Part shown: piece by piece, positions 15,746-23,236 of the stretch | How the letters are laid out: every line of letters begins with the position of its first letter | Position numbering within the stretch: position 1 is the stretch's first letter | Assembly: GCF_014650755.1 (NCBI RefSeq) | Contig: NZ_BMVO01000001.1 | Span: 558,001-622,000 of the forward strand | Reading direction: 5' to 3' | Length of the DNA: 64,000 bases | Origin: Streptomyces chryseus | GTDB lineage: Bacteria > Actinomycetota > Actinomycetes > Streptomycetales > Streptomycetaceae | The notes under the pieces: model-generated | Told to the model about the DNA's origin: nothing | What the model saw: only the letters and a program-made list of their open reading frames with translations | The model's database searches: none | Made by a program: the position numbers and the translations under genes

Positions 15746-17506
15746 GTGCCTCAACTACGCCTCGCCCTCAATCAGATCGACTCGACCGTCGGCGATCTGG
15801 CCGGCAACGCCGCGTCCATCGTCCACTGGACCCGGCACGCCGTCGGCCAGGGCGCCCACCTGGTGGCGTTCCCCGAGATGGCGCTCACCGGTTATCCCGT
15901 CGAGGACCTCGCGCTGCGGTCGTCGTTCGTGGAGGCCTCGCGCGACGCCGTGCGCGCGCTCGCGGCGCGCCTCGCCGAGGAGGGCCTCGGAGAGGTCCCG
16001 GTCGTCGTCGGCTACCTCGACCGCTGCGAGAAGGCCCAGCCGCGCTACGGCCAGCCCGCCGGGTCCCCGCAGAACGCCGCCGCCGTACTGCACCGGGGCG
16101 AGGTCGTGCTGTCCTTCGCCAAGCACCACCTGCCGAACTACGGCGTCTTCGACGAGTTCCGGTACTTCGTGCCGGGCGACTCGCTGCCCGTCGTCCGGGT
16201 GCACGGCGTCGACATCGCCCTGGCCATCTGCGAGGACCTGTGGCAGGACGGCGGCCGCGTGCCGGCCACCCGGTCCGCCGGGGCGGGGCTGCTGGTGTCC
16301 GTCAACGCGTCGCCGTACGAGGTCCACAAGGACGACAGCAGGCTCGAACTGGTGCGCAAGCGCGCCCAGGAGGCGGGCTGCACGACGGCGTACGTCGCGA
16401 TGATCGGCGGCCAGGACGAACTCGTCTACGACGGCGACTCGATCGTCTGCGACAAGAACGGCGAAGTCCTGGCCCGGGCTCCCCAGTTCGCGGAGGGCAG
16501 CATGCTGCTCGACCTGGACCTGCCGGCGGCGCTGCCGGCCGGGGAAGCGCCGACCGGAGTCGTCGACGACGGGCTGCACATCGACCGGGTGATCCTCTCC
16601 GAGGAGCCGCCGGCGGCGTACGAGCCGGAACTGACGGGCGGTTACGCCGAGCGTTTGGAGGACGAGGAGGAGGTGTACTCGGCGCTGGTCGTGGGCCTGC
16701 GCGCGTACGCCGCCAAGAACGGTTTCAGCACGGTCCTGGTCGGTCTCTCCGGGGGCATCGACTCGGCGCTCGTGGCGGCGATCGCGTGCGACGCGCTGGG
16801 GGCGCGCAACGTGTACGGCGTGTCCATGCCGTCGAAGTACTCCTCGGACCATTCCAGGGGCGACGCGGCGGAGCTGGCCCGGCGTACCGGGCTGAACTAC
16901 CGGACGGTCGCGATCGAGCCGATGTTCGACGCGTACATGGACGCGCTCGGACTCACCGGCCTGGCCGAGGAGAACCTCCAGTCGCGGCTGCGCGGCACGA
17001 CGCTGATGGCCATCTCCAACCAGGAGGGCCAGATCGTACTGGCGCCGGGCAACAAGTCCGAGCTGGCGGTGGGCTATTCGACGCTGTACGGCGACTCGGT
17101 GGGCGCGTACGGGCCGATCAAGGACGTGTACAAGACGTGGGTCTTCGCGCTCGCGCGGTGGCGGAACAAGGCGGCTCAGGAGCGCGGCCAGACCCCGCCG
17201 ATCCCGGAGAACTCGATCTCCAAGCCGCCGAGCGCGGAGCTGCGGCCGGGGCAGGTGGACACCGACTCGCTGCCGGACTACGAGGTCCTGGACCGGATCC
17301 TGGAGCTGTACGTCGACAGGGACCAGGGCATGGAGGCGATCGTGGCCGCCGGTTTCGACCGGGCGCTGGTCGCCAGGACGCTGCGGATGGTGGACGCGGC
17401 GGAGTACAAGCGCCGGCAGTACCCGCCGGGCACGAAGATCTCCGCGAAGGGCTTCGGCAAGGACCGCCGGCTGCCGGTCACGAACCGGTGGCGCGAGATC
17501 GTCTGA
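15746..17506 (+). CDS. nadE: Glutamine-dependent NAD+ synthetase
   Basis: A 586-residue enzyme for the last step of NAD biosynthesis: amidation of deamido-NAD+ using ATP and glutamine. The N-terminal nitrilase-type glutaminase domain has the Glu-Lys-Cys triad in PEMALTGYP (E44), FAKHHLPNYG (K126) and ICEDLWQ (C162). The C-terminal ligase has the PP-loop SGGIDS (335-340) and VSMPSKYSSDHSRGDAAEL. The C-terminal part SAKGFGKDRRLPVTNRWRE matches the family end. A GTG start is used, directly after a promoter, without a ribosome site. Mycobacterial homologs are nearer 680 residues, so this is the shorter glutamine-dependent form. Firm identification. Confidence 0.96.
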   Translation: MPQLRLALNQIDSTVGDLAGNAASIVHWTRHAVGQGAHLVAFPEMALTGYPVEDLALRSSFVEASRDAVRALAARLAEEGLGEVPVVVGYLDRCEKAQPRYGQPAGSPQNAAAVLHRGEVVLSFAKHHLPNYGVFDEFRYFVPGDSLPVVRVHGVDIALAICEDLWQDGGRVPATRSAGAGLLVSVNASPYEVHKDDSRLELVRKRAQEAGCTTAYVAMIGGQDELVYDGDSIVCDKNGEVLARAPQFAEGSMLLDLDLPAALPAGEAPTGVVDDGLHIDRVILSEEPPAAYEPELTGGYAERLEDEEEVYSALVVGLRAYAAKNGFSTVLVGLSGGIDSALVAAIACDALGARNVYGVSMPSKYSSDHSRGDAAELARRTGLNYRTVAIEPMFDAYMDALGLTGLAEENLQSRLRGTTLMAISNQEGQIVLAPGNKSELAVGYSTLYGDSVGAYGPIKDVYKTWVFALARWRNKAAQERGQTPPIPENSISKPPSAELRPGQVDTDSLPDYEVLDRILELYVDRDQGMEAIVAAGFDRALVARTLRMVDAAEYKRRQYPPGTKISAKGFGKDRRLPVTNRWREIV

Positions 17507-17609
17507 GGCGGGTGGGGACCGGGTCGCCCGGACCGGGTCCGACGGCCGGCGGGTGATCCGGCCTCCTGCGGGCGATCCGGCGGGCGTGGTGAGGCGGCCG
17601 CCGGACCCG

Positions 17610-18839
17610 TCAGGCCACCGGGTCGCGGGCCGGTTCGCGGGCCGTCGCGGCGGAGGCGACCACCCGGGAGCGGGACTCCGGCGGGGTGCGGTCGAGCAGG
17701 CCCGCCGTGACCGCGATGGCGAGGCCCGCCACGGCCAGCACCGCCCCGACCAGCGTGGGGCTCATCCAGCCCCAGCCCGCCGCGATCGCCATGCCGCCGA
17801 GCCAGGCACCGCCCGCGTTCGCGAGGTTGAACGCGGAGTGGTTGGAGGCGGACGCCAGGGTCGGCGCGTCCTTGGCCTTGTTCATGACCAGCATCTGGAG
17901 CGGTGTCGTGGTCATGAAGCCGACCGCGCCCAGCACCACCACGGTGACCAGCGCCGCCCACCGCACGTGCGCCGTGTAGTCGAAGGCCAGCAGCACCAGC
18001 GCGAGCGCGCCCAGTGAGCCGTAGAGCGTAGGGCGCAGGGCGCGGTCGGTCAGGGGACCCGCCGCCAGCGCGCCCAGGGTCATGCCGATGCCGAAGAGAG
18101 CGAGGACGACCGTCACCGAGGACTCGCCGAAGCCCATGACCTCGGTCGTCATCGAGGCCAGGTAGGAGTACACCGCGAAGACGCCGGCGAAGCCGAAGAC
18201 GGCGGTGAGCAGGCCGAGCAGGACCTGACGGTTGCCGAGGGTGCGCAGTTCGCGGCGTACGCTCTGGCGCCCGTCCAGCGCGACGTCCGGCACCAGGCGG
18301 GCCAGGGCCGCCATCGCGACCAGTCCGATCGCCGCCACCACCAGGAACGTCGCCCGCCAGCCGAGGTGCTGGCCGAGCAGCGTGGCCGCCGGAACGCCGA
18401 CGATGTTGGCGACCGTGAGGCCGAGGAACATCGTCGCGACGGCCCGCGCCTGCCGCCCGTCCGCGACCAGCCGCGCCGCGACCACCGCGCCGACGCCGAA
18501 GAAGGCCCCGTGCGGCAGCCCGGCGAGCACCCGCCCCGCCACCAGCCAGCCGAATCCGGGGGCCAGGGCGGAGGCCAGGTTGCCGACCGTGAAGAGGGCC
18601 ATCAGCAGCAGGAGCATGCGCTTGCGCGGGATGCGGGAGCCGAGCGCGGTGAGCAGCGGGGCGCCGACGACCACGCCGATCGCGTACGCCGACACGAGGT
18701 GGCCGGCGGTGGGCACCGAGGTGCCCAGGTCGTCCGCGACATTGGGCAGCAGGCCCATCATCACGAACTCGGTGGTGCCGATACCGAAGGCGCTGACGGC
18801 GAGGGCGAGCAGGGCTACGGGCCGGGGCGGCCTGGGCAT
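17610..18839 (-). CDS. MFS drug/sugar efflux transporter (AraJ/CmlR-like)
   Basis: A 409-residue proton-driven exporter with twelve predicted membrane helices. The N-terminus VALLALAVSAFGIGTTEFVMMGLLP is characteristic of the DHA1 branch that contains AraJ and chloramphenicol exporters. The loop 2-3 motif is seen as GSRIPRKRMLLLL, and motif C as ASALAPGFGWLVAGRVLAGLPHG. The ATG at 18839 is preceded by AAGGTCTCC, a moderate ribosome site. It stands alone between nadE (convergent) and the phosphatase-type gene on the same strand. The substrate is unknown; resistance to a phenicol-type drug is possible but only inferred. Confidence 0.88.
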   Translation of the reverse strand: MPRPPRPVALLALAVSAFGIGTTEFVMMGLLPNVADDLGTSVPTAGHLVSAYAIGVVVGAPLLTALGSRIPRKRMLLLLMALFTVGNLASALAPGFGWLVAGRVLAGLPHGAFFGVGAVVAARLVADGRQARAVATMFLGLTVANIVGVPAATLLGQHLGWRATFLVVAAIGLVAMAALARLVPDVALDGRQSVRRELRTLGNRQVLLGLLTAVFGFAGVFAVYSYLASMTTEVMGFGESSVTVVLALFGIGMTLGALAAGPLTDRALRPTLYGSLGALALVLLAFDYTAHVRWAALVTVVVLGAVGFMTTTPLQMLVMNKAKDAPTLASASNHSAFNLANAGGAWLGGMAIAAGWGWMSPTLVGAVLAVAGLAIAVTAGLLDRTPPESRSRVVASAATAREPARDPVA

Positions 18840-18951
18840 GGAGGAGACCTTTTCAGAGCGGGGGCGCGGGCGAGTACGTTCCCGTACTGAACAAAGTCTC
18901 TCAGGTGAAATGCTCCGCGGTGTGAACGCGGGGTTGCGGGCGGGCGCGGTG

Positions 18952-19974
18952 TCAGATCTCGACCCGGGCCGCGATCGGCAGATGGTCGCTGCCCGTCTCC
19001 GGCAGGGCCCACGACGACACCGGTGTGATCCCCTTCACCATGATCTGGTCGATCCGCGCCATGGGGAACGACGCCGGCCAGCTGAAGCCGAAGCCGTCGC
19101 CCGCCGCGCCCTGCGTGGACCGCATCTGCGAGGTCACGGCGTTCAGGGCGCGGTCGTTCATGGTGCCGTTGAGGTCGCCGAGGAGGACGACCTTGCCGAC
19201 GGGCTCGCGGGCGATCGCCTCACCCAGCGCGTCCGCGCTGTCGTCACGCTGCCCGGCCGTGAAGCCGGCGTCGACCTTGACCCGTACCGACGGCAGGTGG
19301 GCGACGTACACGGCCACGTCGCCGACCGGGGTCGCGACCGTGGAGCGCATCGCGCGGGTCCAGCCCATCTTGATGTCGACGGGCCCGGTGCCGGTCATGG
19401 GGTACTTGCTCCACAGGCCCACCGTGCCCTGCACCGAGTGGTACTTGTAGGTCCCGGACAGGGCGTTCTCGTACGACGGGACCTCGCTGGCCTTCAGCTC
19501 CTGGAGCGCCACCACGTCCGCGCCGGAATCGGCGAGTTCGCGGGCCGTCCCCCGCGGGTCGGCGTTGTCGGCCTTCACGTTGTGGGTGGCGACCGTGAGA
19601 TTGCCGCCGGGGCCCGCCTTGTCGGTGAGCAGGCCGCCGAAGAGATTCAGCCAGACCACGGCCGGCAGCACCAGGGCGAGGAGCGCGGTCGCCGAGCGGC
19701 GCAGGAGAGCGGCGGCCAGCAGCAGCGGGACGCCGAGGCCCAGCCAGGGGAGGAAGGTCTCCGTGAGGCTGCCGAGGTTGCCGATCGCGTTGGGGATCTG
19801 CGCGTGGAAGATCATCAGGAGGGTGAGCAGCACCGCGCACAGCGCGAGGAGGATGCCGCGCCGCCAGATGCCCCGGTCGTGACGGAGGTCGCCGAGGCGG
19901 CGCAGGAGGCGGGATCCGGGACGCTCGGGTCCTGAGCTGCCGTTTCCTGTGTCCGTCATGTACGCCTGCGCCAT
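18952..19974 (-). CDS. Membrane-anchored endonuclease/exonuclease/phosphatase (EEP) family protein
   Basis: A 340-residue protein with three N-terminal membrane helices (ILLALCAVLLTLLMIFHA, FLPWLGLGVPLLLAAALL, LLALVLPAVVWLNLFGGLL) and an outward-facing EEP domain, the fold of DNase I and phosphoesterases. Catalytic landmarks are ATHNVKADN, DVVALQELKASE (metal Glu), VLLGDLNGT (Asp/Asn) and GSDHLPIAARV (catalytic His near the C-terminus). It may cleave extracellular phosphodiesters of nucleic acid or lipid headgroups; the substrate cannot be told. ATG at 19974 is chosen with GAGGG upstream; ATG 19959 is an alternative. A TAGGGT -10-like box lies at 20031-20036. Confidence 0.85.
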   Translation of the reverse strand: MAQAYMTDTGNGSSGPERPGSRLLRRLGDLRHDRGIWRRGILLALCAVLLTLLMIFHAQIPNAIGNLGSLTETFLPWLGLGVPLLLAAALLRRSATALLALVLPAVVWLNLFGGLLTDKAGPGGNLTVATHNVKADNADPRGTARELADSGADVVALQELKASEVPSYENALSGTYKYHSVQGTVGLWSKYPMTGTGPVDIKMGWTRAMRSTVATPVGDVAVYVAHLPSVRVKVDAGFTAGQRDDSADALGEAIAREPVGKVVLLGDLNGTMNDRALNAVTSQMRSTQGAAGDGFGFSWPASFPMARIDQIMVKGITPVSSWALPETGSDHLPIAARVEI

Positions 19975-20280
19975 TCCGCTGCCCTCACTGACTGCCTTGC
20001 CCTGCACACCGCCCACTCCCCGTCCGACCCTAGGGGATGGGCGCTGTCTTTCCGGGCCGCCGTGACACGACGGCCGTACTGCCACCAGGACGACACGGCG
20101 GCGCGAGGGGTTCCGGTTCGGGCGCGTCGGAGGAACGCTGTGACGAAACGCGCACAAACCAGCCAGTGCGTGCGGACCGCCACACGCCCCCACTTCCCGT
20201 GAGCGCCACCGGGATGCCACCATGGACGTGGTCCGGGGACGCCGTCAGGGCGCCTCGAGATTTCGAAGGAGCCGTTGGTC
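19975..20280. promoter_or_regulatory. Divergent intergenic region, EEP gene / panB
   Basis: This 306-base stretch lies between the divergent EEP and panB starts and contains no gene. The only clear elements are a TAGGGT box for the minus strand (20031-20036) and AAGGAG ahead of panB at 20267-20272. No repeat or palindrome stands out. Confidence 0.45.
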
Positions 20281-21144
20281 ATGACGCTTCAGGCTGCCCA
20301 CACGACATCCGCCGACAGCAGCAAGGCGCTGTACGGCGGCAAGGGCACTCGCCGCATCACCGTCCACGACATCGCCGCCGCCAAGGAGCGCGGTGAGAAG
20401 TGGCCCATGCTCACCGCGTACGACGCGATGACCGCCTCCGTCTTCGACGAGGCCGGCATCCCGGTCATCCTCGTCGGCGACTCCATGGGCAACTGCCATC
20501 TCGGCTACGAGACCACCGTGCCCGTCACGATGGACGAGATGACCCTGCTGTCCGCCGCTGTCGTACGGGGCACCAGGCGGGCCCTGGTCGTCGGGGACCT
20601 GCCCTTCGGCTCGTACCAGGAGGGCCCGGTACAGGCCCTGCGCAACGCGACCCGGCTGATCAAGGACGCCGGGGTGGGCGCGGTGAAGCTGGAGGGCGGC
20701 GAGCGCTCGCACGCCCAGACGGAACTGCTGGTGAAGGCCGGCATCCCGGTCATGTCGCACCTCGGCCTGACCCCGCAGTCCGTGAACACCATGGGGTACC
20801 GGGTCCAGGGCCGCAGTGACGAGGCCGCGCACCAGCTGCTGCGGGACGCGAAGGCGGCGCAGGACGCGGGCGCCTTCGCGGTCGTGCTGGAACTCGTACC
20901 GGCCGAGCTGGCCGCCGAGGTGACGCGCTCGCTGCACATCCCGACCATCGGCATCGGCGCCGGGCCGGACACGGACGCGCAGGTCCTCGTCTGGACCGAC
21001 ATGGCGGGTCTGACGGGCGGCAAGGTGCCGCGCTTCACCAAGCAGTACGCGAACCTGCGGCAGACCCTCGGGGACGCGGCGAAGGCGTTCGCCGGCGATG
21101 TCGTCGGCGGAACGTTCCCGCAGGAGGAGCACACCTTCCACTAG
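20281..21144 (+). CDS. panB: 3-methyl-2-oxobutanoate hydroxymethyltransferase
   Basis: A 287-residue enzyme for the first step committed to pantothenate (coenzyme A): transfer of a hydroxymethyl group from methylene-tetrahydrofolate to ketoisovalerate to give ketopantoate. The family core is clear: MLTAYDAMTASVFDEAGIPV, the Mg-binding LVGDSMGNCHLGYETTVPV (residues about 62-80), DLPFGSYQEGP, AVKLEGGE, HLGLTPQSVN, and IPTIGIGAGPDTDAQVLVW. The ATG at 20281 follows AAGGAG by 8 bases; an ATG two codons upstream has worse spacing. It is a single-gene transcript closed by a perfect 13-bp terminator. Firm. Confidence 0.97.
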   Translation: MTLQAAHTTSADSSKALYGGKGTRRITVHDIAAAKERGEKWPMLTAYDAMTASVFDEAGIPVILVGDSMGNCHLGYETTVPVTMDEMTLLSAAVVRGTRRALVVGDLPFGSYQEGPVQALRNATRLIKDAGVGAVKLEGGERSHAQTELLVKAGIPVMSHLGLTPQSVNTMGYRVQGRSDEAAHQLLRDAKAAQDAGAFAVVLELVPAELAAEVTRSLHIPTIGIGAGPDTDAQVLVWTDMAGLTGGKVPRFTKQYANLRQTLGDAAKAFAGDVVGGTFPQEEHTFH

Positions 21145-21171
21145 GACTCATCGAGCCACTGCCGCACCACA

Positions 21172-21206
21172 GACAGCCCGCCGACATCCCCCATCGGCGG
21201 GCTGTC
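21172..21206 (+). terminator. Terminator of panB
   Basis: GACAGCCCGCCGA (21172-21184) and TCGGCGGGCTGTC (21194-21206) form a perfect 13-bp stem with a 9-base loop, 27 bases past the stop. Confidence 0.85.
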
Positions 21207-21238
21207 GGCGTGTGCGGCGTCCGCCTGCCTCGCCGGTG

Positions 21239-21282
21239 TCTGTCGGCGGGCTGTCGGCAGGCTGTCAGCGGGTTGTCAGTGG
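21239..21282 (+). repeat. Four tandem 11-bp repeats ahead of the ABC exporter
   Basis: Units are TCTGTCGGCGG, GCTGTCGGCAG, GCTGTCAGCGG and GTTGTCAGTGG. Read as heptamers, CTGTCGG, CTGTCGG, CTGTCAG and TTGTCAG start at 21240, 21251, 21262 and 21273, each followed by four spacer bases. That spacing is the known arrangement of SARP/AfsR binding sites. The last heptamer contains TTGTCA, a possible -35, with TCATAG at 21292-21297 as a weak -10 ahead of the ATG at 21302. Confidence 0.7.
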
Positions 21283-21301
21283 CGGCTGCTCTCATAGCGG
21301 C

Positions 21302-22378
21302 ATGACGCGATTCGACAAGAGCCCCACCGGCGGCGCGGCCAACGCCGTCGAGGTAAGGGGACTGGTCAAGCACTACGGCGAGACCAAGGCACTGGACGGC
21401 GTGGACCTGGACGTCCGGGAAGGCACCGTGCTCGGTGTCCTCGGACCCAACGGCGCCGGCAAGACCACCCTCGTACGCTGCCTGTCCACCCTGGTCCAGC
21501 CGGACGCCGGCACGGCCGTGGTGGCCGGGTACGACGTGGTGAAGCAGCCCCGGCAGCTCCGCCGCACCATAGGCCTGACCGGGCAGTACGCCTCGGTCGA
21601 CGAGAAGCTCGCCGGCTGGGAGAACCTCTACATGATCGGGCGGCTGCTCGATCTGTCCCGCAAGGACGCGCGCCGGCGCGCCGACGAGCTGCTGGAGCGG
21701 TTCTCGCTCACCGAGGCCGCGAAGAAGCCGGTGACGCAGTACTCCGGCGGCATGCGGCGGCGCCTCGACCTGGCGGCGTCCATGATCGGGCAGCCCGCCG
21801 TGCTCTACCTGGACGAGCCGACGACCGGACTCGACCCCCGTACCCGCAACGAGGTGTGGGACGAGGTGAAGCGGATGGTGGGCGAGGGGGTCACCGTCCT
21901 GCTCACCACCCAGTACATGGAGGAGGCCGAGCAGCTCGCGAGCGAGCTGACGGTCATCGACCGCGGCCGCGTCATCGCGGGCGGCAAGGTCGACGAGCTC
22001 AAGGCGAAGGTCGGCGGCCGCACCCTGGAGGTCCGCCCGACCGACCCGGCGCTCCTGCCCGACATGGCGCGGGCGCTGGACGAGGCGGGGCTCGACGGCA
22101 TCGCCGGCTCGAAGGTCGACGCGGGCGAGGGCCTGCTGTACGTACCGATCCTCAGCGACGAGCAACTGACCGCGGTGGTCGGTCTGCTGGGCGCGCGCGG
22201 CTTCGGCATCGCGCACATCGGAACCCATCTGCCCAGCCTGGACGAGGTGTTCCTGGCCATCACGGGCGAGAAGACGAGCGACGCGGCGGCCGAGTCCACC
22301 GCGTCCGGCGAATCCACGGCGCCCACCGGGCCCACCGCGTCCGTCGCGGACGACAAGCACGAGGAGGTCGCGGCATGA
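21302..22378 (+). CDS. DrrA-like ABC transporter ATP-binding protein
   Basis: A 358-residue ATPase for a drug-type ABC exporter. Walker A GPNGAGKTT (48-56), Q-loop in TGQYASVDEKLAG, signature YSGGMRRRLDLA (about 147), Walker B VLYLDEPTTGLD and the switch His region LLTTQYMEEAEQLA are intact. The C-terminal LEVRPTDPALLPDMARALDEAGLDGI region, followed by GTHLPSLDEVFLAITG, is typical of DrrA (daunorubicin resistance) proteins. A low-complexity Ser/Thr/Ala tail of about 35 residues follows. No ribosome site precedes ATG 21302. It overlaps the permease start by four bases. The four 11-bp repeats immediately upstream suggest control by an AfsR/SARP-type activator. Confidence 0.93.
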   Translation: MTRFDKSPTGGAANAVEVRGLVKHYGETKALDGVDLDVREGTVLGVLGPNGAGKTTLVRCLSTLVQPDAGTAVVAGYDVVKQPRQLRRTIGLTGQYASVDEKLAGWENLYMIGRLLDLSRKDARRRADELLERFSLTEAAKKPVTQYSGGMRRRLDLAASMIGQPAVLYLDEPTTGLDPRTRNEVWDEVKRMVGEGVTVLLTTQYMEEAEQLASELTVIDRGRVIAGGKVDELKAKVGGRTLEVRPTDPALLPDMARALDEAGLDGIAGSKVDAGEGLLYVPILSDEQLTAVVGLLGARGFGIAHIGTHLPSLDEVFLAITGEKTSDAAAESTASGESTAPTGPTASVADDKHEEVAA

Positions 22379-23217
22379 GCGCGGCGACAGTGACCCCACC
22401 GGCGCCGGCGCCCACCGCCGTGAAGGCGCGCGACGGCGAGGGGCGGATCGGCCTGCGCGCCAATCTGCGGCACATCGGCGCGCTCGCCCGCCGCAACACC
22501 CTGCAGATCAAGCAGGATCCGCAGTCGATGTTCGACGTACTGCTGATGCCGATCGTCTTCACCCTGCTCTTCGTCTTCGTCTTCGGCGGCGCGGTCGCGG
22601 GCAACGGCAACCAGGACGAGTACGTCAGCTACCTGGTCCCCGGTCTGATGGCGATGATGGGGCTGAACGTCTCCATGGCCGTCGGCACCGGCATCAACGA
22701 GGACTTCCAGAAGGGGGTGATGGACCGGTTCCGCACGATGCCGATCGCCCGGTCCTCCGTCCTCATAGCGAAGATCGTCGTCGAGGTCGGCCGGATGATG
22801 GTCGCCTTCGCGATCCTGCTGGCCGTGGGCTTCATGCTGGGCATGTCCGTCGAGACGTCGCCGCTGCACGTGCTGGGGGCCGTCGGCCTCTCGCTCCTGT
22901 TCGGCGCCTCCCTGATGTGGATCTTCATCCTGATCGGCCTGTCCGTGAAGACGGCGCAGGCCGTGCAGGGGATGGCGATGCTCGTGCTGATGCCGCTCCA
23001 GTTCGGGTCCTCGATCTTCACCCCGCCGTCGACGATGCCGGGCTGGCTGCGGACCTTCACCGACTACAACCCGCTGTCGAGCCTCGCGGACGCGGCGCGC
23101 GGGCTGTTCATCGGCGGTCCGGTCGCCCGCGACGTGTGGATGGTCGTGGCGTGGGCCGTGGCCATCACGGTGGTGACGGCGCCGCTCGCCATCTCGAAGT
23201 TCCGCAAGAAGACCTGA
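22375..23217 (+). CDS. DrrB-like ABC-2 type transporter permease
   Basis: A 280-residue membrane protein with six predicted helices, the partner of the preceding ATPase. ABC-2 features include RNTLQIKQDPQSMFDVLLMPIVFTLLFVFVFGGA at the first helix, the family segment YLVPGLMAMMGLNVSMAVGTGINEDFQKGVMDRFRTMPI, and the C-terminal IFTPPSTMPGWLRTFTDYNPLSSLADAARGL. The start ATG overlaps the upstream stop (ATGA). It probably exports a hydrophobic small molecule. It is convergent with the AfsR-like regulator gene, with only 19 bases between the two stops. Confidence 0.92.
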   Translation: MSAATVTPPAPAPTAVKARDGEGRIGLRANLRHIGALARRNTLQIKQDPQSMFDVLLMPIVFTLLFVFVFGGAVAGNGNQDEYVSYLVPGLMAMMGLNVSMAVGTGINEDFQKGVMDRFRTMPIARSSVLIAKIVVEVGRMMVAFAILLAVGFMLGMSVETSPLHVLGAVGLSLLFGASLMWIFILIGLSVKTAQAVQGMAMLVLMPLQFGSSIFTPPSTMPGWLRTFTDYNPLSSLADAARGLFIGGPVARDVWMVVAWAVAITVVTAPLAISKFRKKT

Positions 23218-23236
23218 CGTTCGCGCACCGGCCGCG

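Noticed and set aside
17507..17609. Direct repeats (GATCCGGC, GGGCGATCCGGCGGGCG) between nadE and the MFS gene
   Set aside because: Short GC-rich similarities with no fixed period or symmetry; within expectation for such composition.
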